Shown: piece after piece, positions 27,959 to 39,980 of the stretch | Layout: every line of letters begins with the position of its first letter | How positions within the stretch are numbered: position 1 is the first letter of the stretch | Source of the DNA: Viola odorata | Taxonomy: Eukaryota; Streptophyta; Magnoliopsida; Malpighiales; Violaceae | Assembly: GCA_963691705.1 (NCBI GenBank) | Contig: OY829542.1 | Span: 47,037,002-47,101,001, forward strand | Reading direction: 5' to 3' | DNA: 64,000 nucleotides | Program-made: the position numbers and the translations under genes | The notes under the pieces: model-generated | Told to the model about the DNA's origin: nothing | The model's input: the letters and a program-made list of their open reading frames with translations, nothing else | Databases searched by the model: none

Positions 27959-28637
27959 CTAGGCGCATATAAGCCGTCCAACAAGAACGAAGATAGCAAG
28001 GAGAGTCATGACAAGTACAAACGCCAGGGCAAACATGAAGATTTGCAATAGCACCTGAACCTGAAAGACAGAAAAAAGAAGAACAAAGAATACAAAAAAA
28101 GTCAGACCATAAAATAACTAAAGATTCGGTCGAGACCCTTCTACCACCTGAATTTTATATTAGGTGTCGACTATTTCGAATTCAAAAAAAAATATTCTTC
28201 ATAAATTTTAACACAATTGTAGTATTTTTTTATTTTACTTTATCTTTATATTTATCCATTTGTTCTCGAATAACATCGTGACATAGGCTCATGGAGACCA
28301 TAGGTGGTCATGCCTCTCCCAAAATCTTCACCGTGGTATTAGCCCTTAAAATTTATTATTATTTTCTATTAATCCTTCATATCTACCCATTAAATTTTGA
28401 ATTCTTCTATTATAATCCTTAAAATTATATTCTTTTTTCTATTAATTTTTCATATTTGCACCCCAAATTTTAAATAATTACCTCCTCCGTCTGCAACCTG
28501 CGCTGCGTTAGCAGCATCAGCTTTATCTCGCCGTGGAGGGACTCAAGTCCCCTAACTGAAACCTGCAATGACTGTACCTCCTTTTGCAGCTGCAACAACA
28601 AGGCCCGATCAACTCCATTGTTCTTCATTTTCTCCAT
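27959..28637 (-). CDS. Small two-exon coiled-coil, tail-anchored membrane protein (85 aa)
   Basis: Not recognised as a known family. Exon 1 is 28482-28637 and exon 2 is 27959-28060. The donor is GAG|GTAATT and the acceptor TTTCAG|GTTCAG, in phase 0 with a 421-bp intron. Exon 1 encodes 52 residues beginning MEKMKNNGVDRALL, with a heptad-like stretch (LLLQLQKEVQSLQVSVRGLESL) that should form a short coiled coil. Exon 2 encodes about 25 hydrophobic residues (QIFMFALAFVLVMTLLAIFV, then LVGRLICA) and ends at TAG. The shape, a cytosolic coiled coil followed by one C-terminal membrane span, is that of a tail-anchored protein. TATA-like AATAAATAG lies about 80 bp upstream. It is too short for usual ORF cut-offs. 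A second in-frame acceptor two codons later is possible. Confidence 0.55.
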
Positions 28638-28639
28638 TT

Positions 28640-29125
28640 TTTACGAAAGATTTTGGTAGTTGGGTTCTCTAGAAATTGTTTCTCTTGAAAATCTATATGT
28701 TAAATCTGCTATTTATTATGAAAAAAAGAAGTGTGACATCAATATTTAATGTCCCATGATCAATGGTATCCGCTCGCTCCACTGCTCGTTGATCCTTCGT
28801 ATCCGTCAAGATTTACTTTCTTTTATCAGTTCTTTTTCATGTTTGGGAAGCAAATTTGGGTGTAGATTTTCTTTCTCATTCAGCTTATAATTCTAGTCCC
28901 GGCTTCCATAAAATAACTAGGCAGGGACAGAGCAGGCCCATTAATAACACTAATTTATTAACCTCTTTTATTTTATTTTATTTCAAGATTACTAGAGATC
29001 AACTACAGTGACCAAACACATGGCTCTGTCGTTAACAGAGAACAAAGTAGGATAACATGTGCCACAAAGGGAGAAAAAAAAGTGGCCACAATTTATGAAT
29101 TACACTGAAATTAGGATTTAATTAA
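28640..29125. other. Intergenic between the small membrane protein and DUF761 genes
   Basis: No coding region seen. It holds the promoter of the small gene and the 3' flank of the DUF761 gene. Confidence 0.5.
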
Positions 29126-29764
29126 TTAAGCGCTCCTTTGAAGCATTTCTTGATACCTCTTGAACGAGTCCAGCTTCTGCAGACGCATCTGCTTATGAAA
29201 CCTCAAGATGAACAAATCCGCCACATCGTCAATCTCGTCCTCCAACTTAAAATCTTCACCTCCACCCTCCTTCGAATTTTTCACCAAATCAATGATGGAG
29301 CCACCGGGATCCTCGGATTCGTCGTCGAACAAGGAGTGTCGAAGATCAGGATATTTATCATCCTCATCGTCGTCGTAATAATTATAACCAAACCCATGAG
29401 TAGTTGTGCTATAGTTATAATTATTAGACTGAGAGTAATGTGGGGACGAAGATTCATTAGCCGTCGCGTTATAGTATAAAACGATGGCTTTGCTTTGGTC
29501 CATGTCATCAACCTCGTCGTTTTTGTTATTTTGACTGTCGCGACTATTCGTACCGAGGATGCCGTGGATTTTGTGGGATATTGGGCCCATCAAGAGTTTC
29601 TTGCTCTTCATCATCGTTTTGAGCGCGCTAGTCTTGCTCTTGAGCCCAATAGATTTAGCCCTTGCGATCGAACCCAACAATGACACTATTTGTTTCAAGA
29701 GATTTGAAGTTTTGCTTTTCATATTTTTTTGGTTGGATTTTGCAAACAAGATAAAGAAATTCAA
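29126..29764 (-). CDS. DUF761 domain protein
   Basis: Single-exon gene for up to 212 residues. The C terminus, EIDDVADLFILRFHKQMRLQKLDSF followed by KRYQEMLQRSA, is the conserved DUF761 signature of plant cotton-fibre-like proteins. The N terminus is basic with a hydrophobic patch (SNLLKQIVSLLGSIARAKSIGLKSK), also typical. The middle is Ser/Asn/Tyr-rich and acidic. The second Met, at 29722 (MKSKTSN), may be the real start, giving 198 residues. The molecular role of DUF761 proteins is unknown; some are induced by stress. A TATA-like TTTATAATAA is at 29886-29896. Confidence 0.85.
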   Translation of the reverse strand: MNFFILFAKSNQKNMKSKTSNLLKQIVSLLGSIARAKSIGLKSKTSALKTMMKSKKLLMGPISHKIHGILGTNSRDSQNNKNDEVDDMDQSKAIVLYYNATANESSSPHYSQSNNYNYSTTTHGFGYNYYDDDEDDKYPDLRHSLFDDESEDPGGSIIDLVKNSKEGGGEDFKLEDEIDDVADLFILRFHKQMRLQKLDSFKRYQEMLQRSA

Positions 29765-29886
29765 TGAAATTATTCAAGAATGAGAAGAACCCAATTGGTG
29801 TATTTTTTATGCAATTGAGAGTGAAAGATGTAAAGGTTGTAAAATTGAAAGGTTAGCATGAGGAATTGAGGAGGAGGTGATGGGTG

Positions 29887-29896
29887 TTTATTATAA
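29887..29896 (-). promoter_or_regulatory. TATA box of the DUF761 gene
   Basis: TTTATAATAA on the minus strand, about 125 bp upstream of the first possible start codon and about 165 bp upstream of the second. Confidence 0.55.
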
Positions 29897-29899
29897 AGG

Positions 29900-31769
29900 G
29901 AAGAAAAGTTGGAGTACTCGTTGGTACTTTTGCTTTTTTGCTTTAATTTCATAATTTGTACGTTGGGGAAGTGAGTGGGTGGAAAGTGGGGCTTGAATTG
30001 GGGCCCAAAAAGGAAGCTTAGCGAAGCAGCAAACTACACTTACCCAAACACGTGGGGTGTGATTATTGGGCATTGGCTTGAGCAAAAAAAAATGTAAAAT
30101 CTTGCGATGAAAATTGTACTGTACATTTTTTAAATTGTAATTGATCATTTACATAACCAATAATAATAATAAATATATAAATATTCACTTACACATAATG
30201 TATCGAATATATTAAGATAAAATGGTACCATATTGAGAACCTTGATTGGAATCTCACCCTCTCTTTTTTTCTAAGTGGAGAAAAAAATTATCGCATACAC
30301 AATAATATTTCTATAGTATTTTTGTAATATTAGACTGTTTATTTGTTTGTAATAAGTAACTAGTTTCGTTGGTAGTATGTGTCATGTGATTGTCGTATAT
30401 ATGTTTATTATATGATAATTATATGTCCTCTTAGAAAGTTGTCTTGTTAGAAAGTTGTAAATTTGTACCTGCACAATCTGAAATTAGATACGTTTAAAAC
30501 ATGTGATTTTTCGGTGTAAAATTTTAACTGTATAAAAAAAGCTCGATAATCAATTAAAATAACTTCTGAAGCTGAGAGATACATGTCATGGAAAGATATG
30601 TTGATAAATAAGGTTGGGAGCAAAGTTATTTTTCTATTTTGGCTTGCCTAATTAATTCATGCTTACGTGTTTATATGTAGGCAGTAGTGAGTAGTGACAT
30701 ACGTACCTTTAGGCCGTGGTTTTTTTGGTTTTGTTTATTAGTAGAAACCTAATGATATTTGCAGAAAGTAAATTAGAATTGTACTTGTTAGCTTTGGAGG
30801 CGCGTACCTGCACATGATTCCCTATCGTAATACATTCTACTATTGTTATTTTATTTTCGTATAATAATTATATTGATCGTTTAACTGATGAAAAATTACG
30901 AATCATGTTAAATTTAGTAAATTATTTATATTGGTCGGACGATTTATATCATTACCTATCAACATAGAACATCGGATGCAAATCCTTAGGATGCAAGAAT
31001 GCTCCAAAAGGACTTTAGCTAGGATCGATGATTTCGGCATCGATAAGTGAAGCTAATTAGTACTACTATAATCTTTCAATAATTAGCTTTAAAGAAAGCT
31101 AATTAATTTATTATTATTTTTTTGTTGTTGTTGTCAATTATAAACGGTCAATTTTGATCAGTCTTGTTTCAACGAATATATGCAGCACATGGTTTCTTTT
31201 ATGTGAATTCTTGCAAGGAAGGTTCTGATATGCAAATAAAGTTTGTAAAAAAATAAAAAAAATAAAGAAATGATAACCAATTTACAATAAATTATTTGCG
31301 TGAATAATATGATTATATGGGGTGTGTCGGTTGAATGGAATAAAAAAGTTAAACTTTTCCTCTAATAAGAAAAGCTTTGTGGTTGTCATCCAGAAAAAAA
31401 GCAGACGAGTTGCTCTAAATTTACCCATTTATTAATAACTTTGCAAGTTGGCAAATCACTTTCTGTGTCTTTTCATAAAGTTGGAATCACGGGAGGTTAA
31501 TTTAAAGGACAATTTATTTTTAGTTACGAAGAGGTATCGAGCATGACTAATTCAGACTCCCATCGTATGAGACACTTACCAAGTTTCTATTCGAGCCTAG
31601 TTGGGCTAAATGTAAACAATATCATGGAGTTGTAAACCAGATATGTCAAGAGTCCAACTCCAGACTTTTGATGCCAATCAAATGAGGGGAGCCAACAATT
31701 TTTCTTTGGGTGAGCTAACGTCAATATTTAAATAATATTATATATATTCTTAGAATAAAATTATACCTA

Positions 31770-31800
<31 letters not shown>

Positions 31801-31830
31801 TAATGAACGTCGAATTCGTAAAAAATAATT
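29900..31830. other. AT-rich intergenic DNA
   Basis: No open frame with a recognisable product on either strand. A (TA)n tract lies at about 31770-31797. Nothing else distinctive was seen. Confidence 0.5.
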
Positions 31831-31839
31831 ATAAAATAC

Positions 31840-33316
31840 AACTCACTACTAAGAACAAGTTAATTTGTAAATAACAATTAAAAGGTTCGATCCACATGGA
31901 ATACTGATGTGATTTTTGTGTGAACTTGCAAAGATTAGGGGTAACACTTAGGTGAAATTAGGGGTGTTTGTTTTAAAACTAAAAACAGAAAAGTAAATAA
32001 AGCAAATAAACAATTCAAACCAAGAATGAGATTCTTGGTCAAGACACAGATCAAGACGATACAATCAAATATGAGAGAGATTCCTAGTAGAGGCTGACAA
32101 GCGATGAGATATGAGCGGCAATCATTGACGCAGGAGTATTTGTCTTCAATATACAGAGTTGTTATAGGATCAAGGTATGTTTATGACCCCTGCTTCCCTC
32201 CTGTATCAAAACCAACTCATGTACGCTTAGAGATGATTCCTAACCAACTAGCACCTTGCTGGTTAAAAGGTTTACTAAGTTGGCTGATGATCGATTAGGG
32301 GAAGACAACTCCAAACCTAGTATCCTCGGTTGTCAATCGGGACTAAATCAGGTTAACCTTTCACCCTAGCGGTACTCCGGGATAGTTCGCGGTAGATCCA
32401 TCAATGTTAGGTGTCTACTTCGACCCTCTTGGTCCGTAAGTGGCCCAAACGGGTTGCCGTAACCAAGAAGAATGACTGCTGTGATAATCAACTTAGCCCT
32501 AGATTGGCCACATCTAAAATAAAAAAGAAAACACAGTACAGTTATTATGAGATTAGTTAAATACAGATTAGAAGATTAATAAGATCAATTAGGTCTCATG
32601 CGACTCATACTCATGCTTTAAACGCCTCTACCAAGAATGATTTATTTAGCTATTGATACTCATGTTTGAAAATAAAACAAAAGATGTATTGAAATATGAA
32701 AAATCTTTTGTTTCCGAAGGAGCGAGTTTGAAATCGGAACATAGATGAAAAGCGTCGAGAGGGACCAAGTTCTGGGCGAAGTCCCCTTCTCCAATAACAT
32801 AGGGAGAGTATCTAGTTTCCTCTTCCAATAAAATCTCTAAAAAGAAATAATTAATTAAATCTTAATTAAACTCTAAATTGTATCTAATCACTCTCCTTTT
32901 CTAACTAGAAGTCTACAGGGCCGAGATAAGGGAGGTTGGATACAACTCCAATACTTCTGCGAATAAAATCAACAATCGGCATCGCTGTAGGAGTCTTCTG
33001 CCAGTATCGTTCGGTAAAACTGCTTGCCTAGATGATTCCTCTTGGTTGAAGGAATGGCCAAGAAGGTGACCAAGAGAGGTGTTTGTCTGATGTGATAGGA
33101 TTCTGCCAACCAGGTTACTCGTCTTGACCAAGAGACCAGCCAAGAAAGGTGTCTGCTCCCATCTTGTCTAGAATTGACTCGATTCTACTCCTTTTGCTCA
33201 TTTGCTCTCCAAACCTGTTTCCTGCAATAATCATGGAATTCATACTGAAATCAATAGAATTACCATCCGAGAATGCACGAAAATAAGTGGCAAAACTATT
33301 GCAATTTAAGCTCAAT

Positions 33317-33318
<2 letters not shown>
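31840..33318. mobile_element. Possible solo LTR of a Ty3/gypsy element
   Basis: The stretch has the composition and typical phrases of plant gypsy LTRs: a GGTTCGATCCACATGGA-type motif near its left end, a GTCAATCGGGACTAAATC block and a GC-richer middle with many short frames. It is flanked by (TA)n tracts on both sides. Its general layout recalls the Athila LTRs at 38415 and 48425. I could not define TG/CA ends or a target duplication. Confidence 0.35.

Positions 33319-33354
<36 letters not shown>
33319..33354. repeat. (TA)n microsatellite
   Basis: About 36 bp of TA repeat. Confidence 0.95.
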
Positions 33355-33360
<6 letters not shown>

Positions 33361-33765
33361 TAACGAAATAATTAATAATTATACATGTATACAAATATTT
33401 TGACTGACAACTTTTAAATAATAATTCTAATTTTAATTTGGTCTAAATATGAAACTTTAATTTTCCTATAAATTCTAATGGGACAAAATGAAGATATATA
33501 CTAAATATAGTAATATTTTTATTAGCAAAATTATAAATTGTTAAGATATATACCAATATTTTCTTACCAATAATGTACATTTTAAATCTTAAATTTCCTA
33601 ACTAATTAATTAATTATTAATAAAAATGTAAAGAAATATAAAAATAATATATATAAATATTAAAAAAAAGGGCCAGGGTGGGCGGGCTCAACCGCTTAAG
33701 GCCATCTTAGCATTCCCCTGACTCCGCCTCTCAATCAAATCCTCGTTAACCAACTTAACCCTTTA
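33355..33765. other. Non-coding DNA left of the Harbinger element
   Basis: AT-rich. A GC-rich patch at 33670-33730 (GGGCCAGGGTGGGC ... GACTCCGCCTC) recalls the right end of the hAT MITE at 3682-4516 and may be a decayed end of a relative. Confidence 0.4.
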
Positions 33766-35067
33766 GTGGCTGTTTGGCATTCTGGTTTGGTACCAGAAAG
33801 TTGGTTTCCAAAACCAAAATGCCAAAAAAGGTGTTTGGTAACCATTTTGCAACCTAACTTCTTGGTAAAGTTGGAGTGGATTTTCCTTGGTTCAGGGAAG
33901 GAGCAAATTGAAGCAGCATGGAAAAGGTGGTTTTGAGAAGGACACAGGAAGGAGGAGACATAAAATTGTGGACAAAAATATCCACCCAATTTTGAAAGAA
34001 TTACATTTAAACCCGGTATAAATACCTCCCAAATTTTGCACTCTCACACGACAACCTCCTTCTTCTTCTCCTCATTCACATCTGCAAAATTAGAGTTTTG
34101 GTGAGCATTGAGGGCGCAAGTCTTTCTCCTCATTCTCCTCACTCTCGGCCTCCTCACCGCAAAACATCTGCAAAATTAGGTGTTTGTTTTACCATCTCTG
34201 CCTCGTTCTCCTCTTCTCTCACTCTCGGCCTCCTCACCGCCGCTCACCATCTCTCCCTCTCGGCCTCCTCCATCATCACCACCGCCGCTCACTATCTCTT
34301 TCTCTCGGTCTCCTCCATCGTCTCCAGCAAACCACGTCCACTAATAGGTTCTTCACTCTTCTTCCTTTCTCTTGGGTTGTTTGTTTCTCTTTTGTACGTT
34401 TCTTATCCTGTATGGGTCATGTATTCCAAAAGTTATGGATGGGTGTAGAAATGGTTATTTTTGTGATTATGCTAGATCGTAATGGTGAAATTGTTGTTTG
34501 TTTTTGGTGTTAATTGGATACTCCTCAATAGGAGTTTGGTTAATTATGAGAAATGGAGTATAGGAATTTTTATATAGGAGTATAGGAATTTTTGAATTTA
34601 ATTCTGCTGTTTAAATTGTTGTTGGCTGGGTTTGTCAATTAATCTTGCTATTGCCTGGTTTGTTCTTTATTTGAGATTTGCTGGTGCATTCCTTGTTGGA
34701 TTTGAGCTAGTGCCTGCTGTTAAATTGCTTGGTTAATTGTTGCTTGGATTGATAAATTGTTGGTTAAATTGTTTGTCTAAACTACTGCTTGCTTAAATCA
34801 CTATCGAAATCTAAAGTTTACTACTAGGTTAATGACTACTATTTAATTGTTGCTCAATTTAAGACATAACATGTTAATTGCCTCTGACATTGCGATGATG
34901 ATATTATTGGATAACATACTTTGCACTAATAAGTCTTTTGTGTGTTTTTTATGTGATCTTTGGCTATTGAGGTAATGCTATATTAGAGATAATTCCGCGT
35001 CCCACGTTTTGTAGAAGTAGTCAAATTGATCGAAAATTATGCCATAAATGTATTGTGTTTGTTGTAG

Positions 35068-36091
35068 ATGACAACCCAAGGAGTTGGAAGTAAAGTACCC
35101 AAGGTTGTTTGGCACAAGAGTACAATGCATACATATTGTGATATATGCATTAGAGCTATTGAAAAAATATTTAGGCCACACACTCATTTCACCAAACAAG
35201 GGTGGCACTTTATTATGAATGAGTCCCGTAAAGAAACTGGATTTAATTATGGGCCAAGACAACTTAAAAATAAATGGGATGCTCTAAAAAAAGATTATAA
35301 ATTATAGAAAGATTTGATGCATAATGAGACGGGGTTAAGATGGGATACACATAAAAATACTATTGGTGCAGATGATGCTTGGTGGGAAGAAAAAATCAAG
35401 GTTAGTATTTGGTTATTTGCATTTTTGTTTGCTCTACTTTCTTTGTTTTTATTACATAATTGTTGCATGATGGATCATTTTTTATCTCTTTAAATGTGTA
35501 GGTAAACCCGATTTTTGTAAATTTCAGAGTAGGTGGAATTAAACCTCAACTTGAAGCGAAACTAGAATTGATGTTTTCCACCATAGTAGCTACCAGAGAG
35601 TTTGCTATATCACCCGGTTGTAATGCGCTCGTTACACCTCAGGAGGAGCAAGCTGATGTTGAAGGTTGTGGTGATTCAGTAGAGGGGATTCCATTTGAAG
35701 ATAGTTTGGATGAGATGTTTGAGTGTGGAAGTACTCAACCGGGGTTAGCAAGTAATAGGAAGAGAAATGTTGAAGTAGGGGGGTGTGCCAAGTCAAGCAT
35801 TCGTTTGAAGAAAGGAAAGAGGCAATCAGGGGGGAGAGAGAGGGGGCAACAATGCTAGCTAGACACCTCGATACGTTGGTGAGTGCGGTGGCCTCTAGGA
35901 GTTCAACGGTGACCTTTAAAGTTACTGAACCTGAAGTCCCTAGCCTGAGAGCTATTGTGGCTGACCTAAAAACCATACCAAGGCTCGATATCAACGGTGG
36001 CATTTTTATGTTTGCGACTGCATTTCTTAAAGATAAACTAAAGAGAGAGGTCTATCTCGAGCTCGATTCACCAGAACAAAAGCTGAACTAG
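35068..36091 (+). pseudogene. Harbinger ORF1, Myb/SANT-like DNA-binding protein
   Basis: Residues from 35068 form a Myb/SANT-like domain of the plant Harbinger ORF1 type: VWHKSTMHTYCDICIRAIE, then FTKQGWHFIMNES, then GPRQLKNKWDALKKDYKL. An in-frame TAG at 35305-35307 falls where relatives carry Trp. The frame then continues through DLMHNETGLRWD ... DDAWWEEKIK to a likely donor near 35401 and acceptor near 35502. A frameshift near 35785-35850 separates this from the C-terminal segment (35783-36091). In active elements ORF1 helps bring the nuclease to transposon ends. It is non-functional here. Confidence 0.72.
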
Positions 36092-36137
36092 CTGACTTAT
36101 AATTTTATCCATTATGGACCGAATAAGTAGTAATGCT

Positions 36138-36435
36138 CAGGTCCCGTATTAGTTTAGTATGTATGAGTGTTATGTTAGAATTTTCTTATTATTTGTATTG
36201 CAAGTTTGATGACAATCTCAGGTCCCGTATTAGTTATATTTTAGAGTGTTATGTTAGTACTTTCTTATTATTTGTATTGCAAGTTTGATGACAATCTCAG
36301 GTCCCGTATTAGTTATTATGTATGAGTGTTATGTTAGAACTTTCTTATTATTTGTATTGCAAGTTTGATGACAATCTCAGGTCCGTATTAGATATTATAT
36401 ATGAATGTTATCCTAGAATTTTCTTATTAATTGAT
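36138..36435. repeat. Four tandem units of about 80 bp
   Basis: Units begin at 36138, 36219, 36298 and 36378 with CAGGTCC(C)GTATTAG and contain TTTGTATTGCAAGTTTGATG. Spacings are 81, 79 and 80 bp; the last unit is partial. They start 47 bp after the ORF1 stop, inside the Harbinger element. Confidence 0.92.
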
Positions 36436-36576
36436 ATGGTACAGTACCACACTTGTCTAGCTGCAAGAAATTTATTGCCTAACCACTTCCATCAAACCAT
36501 AATGAACATGTCACTACTACTACATGGTAGCTTCATTTTTCTTAATTAAAACTCCCATCTTTATTAAGCTCTACTT

Positions 36577-36741
36577 CTCTTTCACTCCCATCTTCCCGAC
36601 TCCTCTGCTGCTCAAGAAAGCTCTCTTTCACTCCTATCTTCCCGGCTCCTCACGAGATCTCTATTCTTTGCGATGCTGAGCTGGTTTTGATTGTCTTCTC
36701 CACCAAAGGAAAACTTTATGACTACTCCACTCAATCAAGGT
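36577..36741 (+). pseudogene. Captured MADS-box gene fragment (end of exon 1)
   Basis: From 36651 the sequence encodes [18 protein letters not shown] then [11 protein letters not shown] and ends in AG|GT at 36739/36740. This is the C-terminal half of a type II (MIKC) MADS domain with the conserved exon 1 donor. Just upstream, 36605-36622 encodes LLLKKA, the preceding motif. It is separated from the rest by a 28-bp block (36623-36650), a near copy of 36577-36604. Sequence after 36741 may be part of intron 1. The rest of the MADS gene is absent. Being inside the Harbinger termini, it is best read as transposon-captured sequence. Confidence 0.8.
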
Positions 36742-37179
36742 GCACACATGTACATCTCTTTATTAATTAATTTCCAAGCTTTTTATTAATTCATGTTTTT
36801 TTTCTTCTGATTAATGGACATACGTTTACTTTTTTCCCCTCCAAATCAATATGATTTACCATTTTCTTCTATTACTAACCCTATATTAATTACATGTATT
36901 TAGTTATGTATAAACTTTCATGCATATGCTTCACTTCCTCCTGTCTTTCTCTTCTACTTATATAATTAATTACCTTATACACAGTTTTTAATATATATTG
37001 GAGCTTTGATGTCATGTCAGTTGAGATAGAATAAATAAATAAAAAGGTCTTTCATGAGAAAATTAATCCCCCAAATTAATCCATTCATACTGCATGAAAT
37101 TAAGTACCTGATTCCCCCAAAAATAAAATAAAATATATATAGTATTAATGGACCCATGCATTGTAATTGTATTTTCCAG

Positions 37180-38413
37180 AAATGAATGAAGAAAATGACG
37201 AAGAGTTTTGGTGGTTAATGACTGCTACGATTGCATCTATCAATACGTATTTTTGCACTTACATGTACAAAGAACCGTGTATGACTTCATACCAAACAGG
37301 AATGAAATAGTTGACTGAGATATTGTCTGGAAGGGATTCAATATGTTCAGGATGGATAAAGATACAATACTAGAACTAGTGGGCACATTACATTCATCTT
37401 GCAATTTGGAGTCATCACGAAGAATGTCAGTTCTTGAGAAAATGTGTATGTTTTTATATACTGTCGCCTTAGGTGCTTCAAACATACACGTTTGTGAATG
37501 ATTTCAACACTCTAGTGAAACAATTAGTAGAGTTTTTAATCAGGTATTAGATGATGTGTGGTCATTATCAGAGCATATCATTCGTCCTGGAGATTTCAAT
37601 AGTGTCCCGCCATAAATTTTGAATGATACAAGATATATGCTATATTTTAAGGTATGATAAATAATTAATTTCATTTACATTTTATATTTATATATACGTT
37701 ATGCATATTTAATACAACTAAGAATTGATTACAATTTCTTTTAGGATTGTATTGGAGCCATAGACGGAACACATGTATATGCTTGTGTCGCTCCAGAAGA
37801 TCAAGTTAGATACATTGGCAGAAAAGGTATCCCGACTCAAAATATCATGGCAACATGTAGTTTGGACATGCAATTCATTTTTGCTTACGCTGGATGGGAA
37901 GGCACAACCCATGATACTCGCATTTTCAATTCTGTAGTTAACAATCCAGAATGGAAATTCCCTCAACCTCCTCCAAGTTAATAACACTTTTTGATAACGT
38001 TTATTTATTTATGATAATAATTATTATTGTGTTAATAACGTTAACTTATTTATGATATTAGGTAAGTATTACGTAGTAGATGCTGGATATCCTGACGAAT
38101 GGGTATCTGAAACCTTACAAGAGTACAAGGTATCATTTACCTTATTTTCAACGAGGGCAACCACCGAGGGGTCGTAAGGAAACCTTTAATCGGGCACATT
38201 CTTCATTAAGATGTTGTATAGAACGAACATTTGCAGTATGGAAGAGAAGATGGAAAACATTACGTGACATGCCTTCGTATCCATTTCCAACGCAAGCTAA
38301 AATTGTAGTCGCTTCTATGGTTTTGCACAATTTCATACGAAGAAAATCTCTAGATGATCCTGCTTTTAGAAAATTGGATGAGAATCCTGATGCGCCGTCG
38401 AAACTCGCATCAA
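37180..38413 (+). pseudogene. Harbinger ORF2, DDE nuclease, 5' part
   Basis: Conserved blocks appear in order but in different frames: TSYQTGMK-stop-LTEIL near 37300, then DCIGAIDGTHVYACV (37744-) with the first catalytic Asp, then GWEGTTHDTRIF with the second, then CCIERTFAVWKRRWKTLR with the catalytic Glu, and MVLHNFIRRKS near 38320. Two introns are plausible (37652-37743 and 37979-38061). A TAG replaces a conserved Trp near 37310 and frameshifts occur near 37330 and 38110, so no functional nuclease can be made. The C-terminal end resumes at 49975 beyond the Athila insertion. Confidence 0.8.
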
Positions 38414-38414
38414 T

Positions 38415-39970
38415 TAAGATATTTATATGTATCCTTATAGGCTAGATGCACAAATTAATGTATATAGCGGCAAGTCAGGGTCGAACCATAGGGAAAATGA
38501 AGAACTAGATTTAATCTTGCCCTAGATGTATGATAAGGATGAAAATGCCAATAGACATAAAAGTAACACAGGGAGGGGGGGTTTGGTTGGTTTAGACGAA
38601 TCAAACCAACGATGACAGTTGATGTTGAGACAGAAAATAAGAATGCAAATAACAAGTAATAAAAGACATACAGAATAATTAAATAAAACGGGAACAAAAA
38701 TAAAGTAGGAGAATAACAATAAAAATGGTAAAGACAAATAGGTGCAATAAAGGTGATAACGGAGTAAGTAAGGATAATAGATCAGATAAAAGGAGAAATC
38801 TTAGCAGGGGGTAGACGGTGGATTGTGTCGAGATCTAGTCGGCCATGGGTGCAAGGATAAACTGTTTTCACGCCATAGACGTGCTATGGGAATCCTGTTT
38901 TCACGTGGATCCCCTACTTCTCTTCTTAAGAGAAGTCACTCCCAAGGTACGCTTATGGGAGTGGCCGTGACACTGCGCCCAAGGTACGCTTATGAGTCAT
39001 ACACGCAGGCTCATGAAGTGGAGAGAAGACACGTCTAGGGCTAGACACTAAGAAGTCTGCCCTAATCGGTTTCTTGCCCTAGCCAGATTAGACCAAACGA
39101 CATGGTGACTCTGGACTAGGTGCCTACTCTATTCCATGGCCTCACGTTAGTTATTACCATGGAAATGACAATATTCATGAGAAACATGCAAATAGATGAT
39201 CAAACTACCAACAAACCTCACACGAAATGACAATAAAATGGCAAGAAAGCGGATACAATAATGAAAACGTTTTAAGAACACTTTGATCTCCCAACTATCC
39301 TCTTGCAATCCTTAAAATATCCCTGCCAAGACTAAAAGACTTAGCCACTCATGCTGGAATTCATACACAAAATGGATGGAGAAAGCAACATAAACGGAGA
39401 AGAGGTGCAAATAAAAACGAAAATTTGGATTAAAAACCAACCGGAGCTTGGGGCTCCGGTTTCTGGAAAAATAAACAAAGAACAGATCCCAATGTTAAAG
39501 AAGCGGCTACAATGATTGCAAACCCTAAAAATCTGGAAAATATTCTAAAGAAAAGCCTCATTTAACCTAAAAGTTAAGGTCTTATATATAGCCTAACAAC
39601 CCCACTAGGGGACAAAATGGCAAAGGGGAATATTCTCTGCTGAGTTGGCTGATCTTGGTATGGAATCCCGCTAGAATCTTTTTAGCATCTTTGGTCAAGC
39701 GTCATCCGGAAAGAAACATGCACGTGCGTCGTTTAGGCCTGGACATAAGATCTCATCTAGGTCCCGACGGTAGGCCTCGACGACAAAACTGCATCTAGGG
39801 TTCGACGATGTAAGATCAGCAGAAATGCATCCAAATGGCGCGATTTTCCTCAAGTTTCTTCCTTTAGTCCAAATCTGCAAAGTAGTTGGAAAACAAGCCA
39901 AATTAGTAGTATCAAGCATGAAATTGAACTTGAAAGGAAGGAAAAACATGCATAAAAAGACACCATATCA
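38415..39970 (-). repeat. 3' LTR of the Athila element
   Basis: Nearly identical to 48425-49973 over its whole length apart from scattered substitutions and small indels. It begins TGATATGG on the minus strand after a polypurine tract. The outer end, near TATCTTA, lacks a canonical CA. Confidence 0.88.
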
Positions 39971-39980
39971 AATTCCCCCA
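39971..39980 (-). other. Polypurine tract
   Basis: TGGGGGAATT on the minus strand directly precedes the 3' LTR. This is the expected site for plus-strand priming and fixes the orientation of the element. Confidence 0.75.

Noticed and set aside
27839..28051. 70-residue plus-strand frame
   Set aside because: It is antisense to exon 2 of the two-exon membrane protein and has a hydrophobic start only by chance; the minus-strand reading explains the sequence better.
31840..33318. Full LTR retrotransposon rather than a solo LTR
   Set aside because: No gag or pol domain lies inside, and no second long repeat is adjacent.
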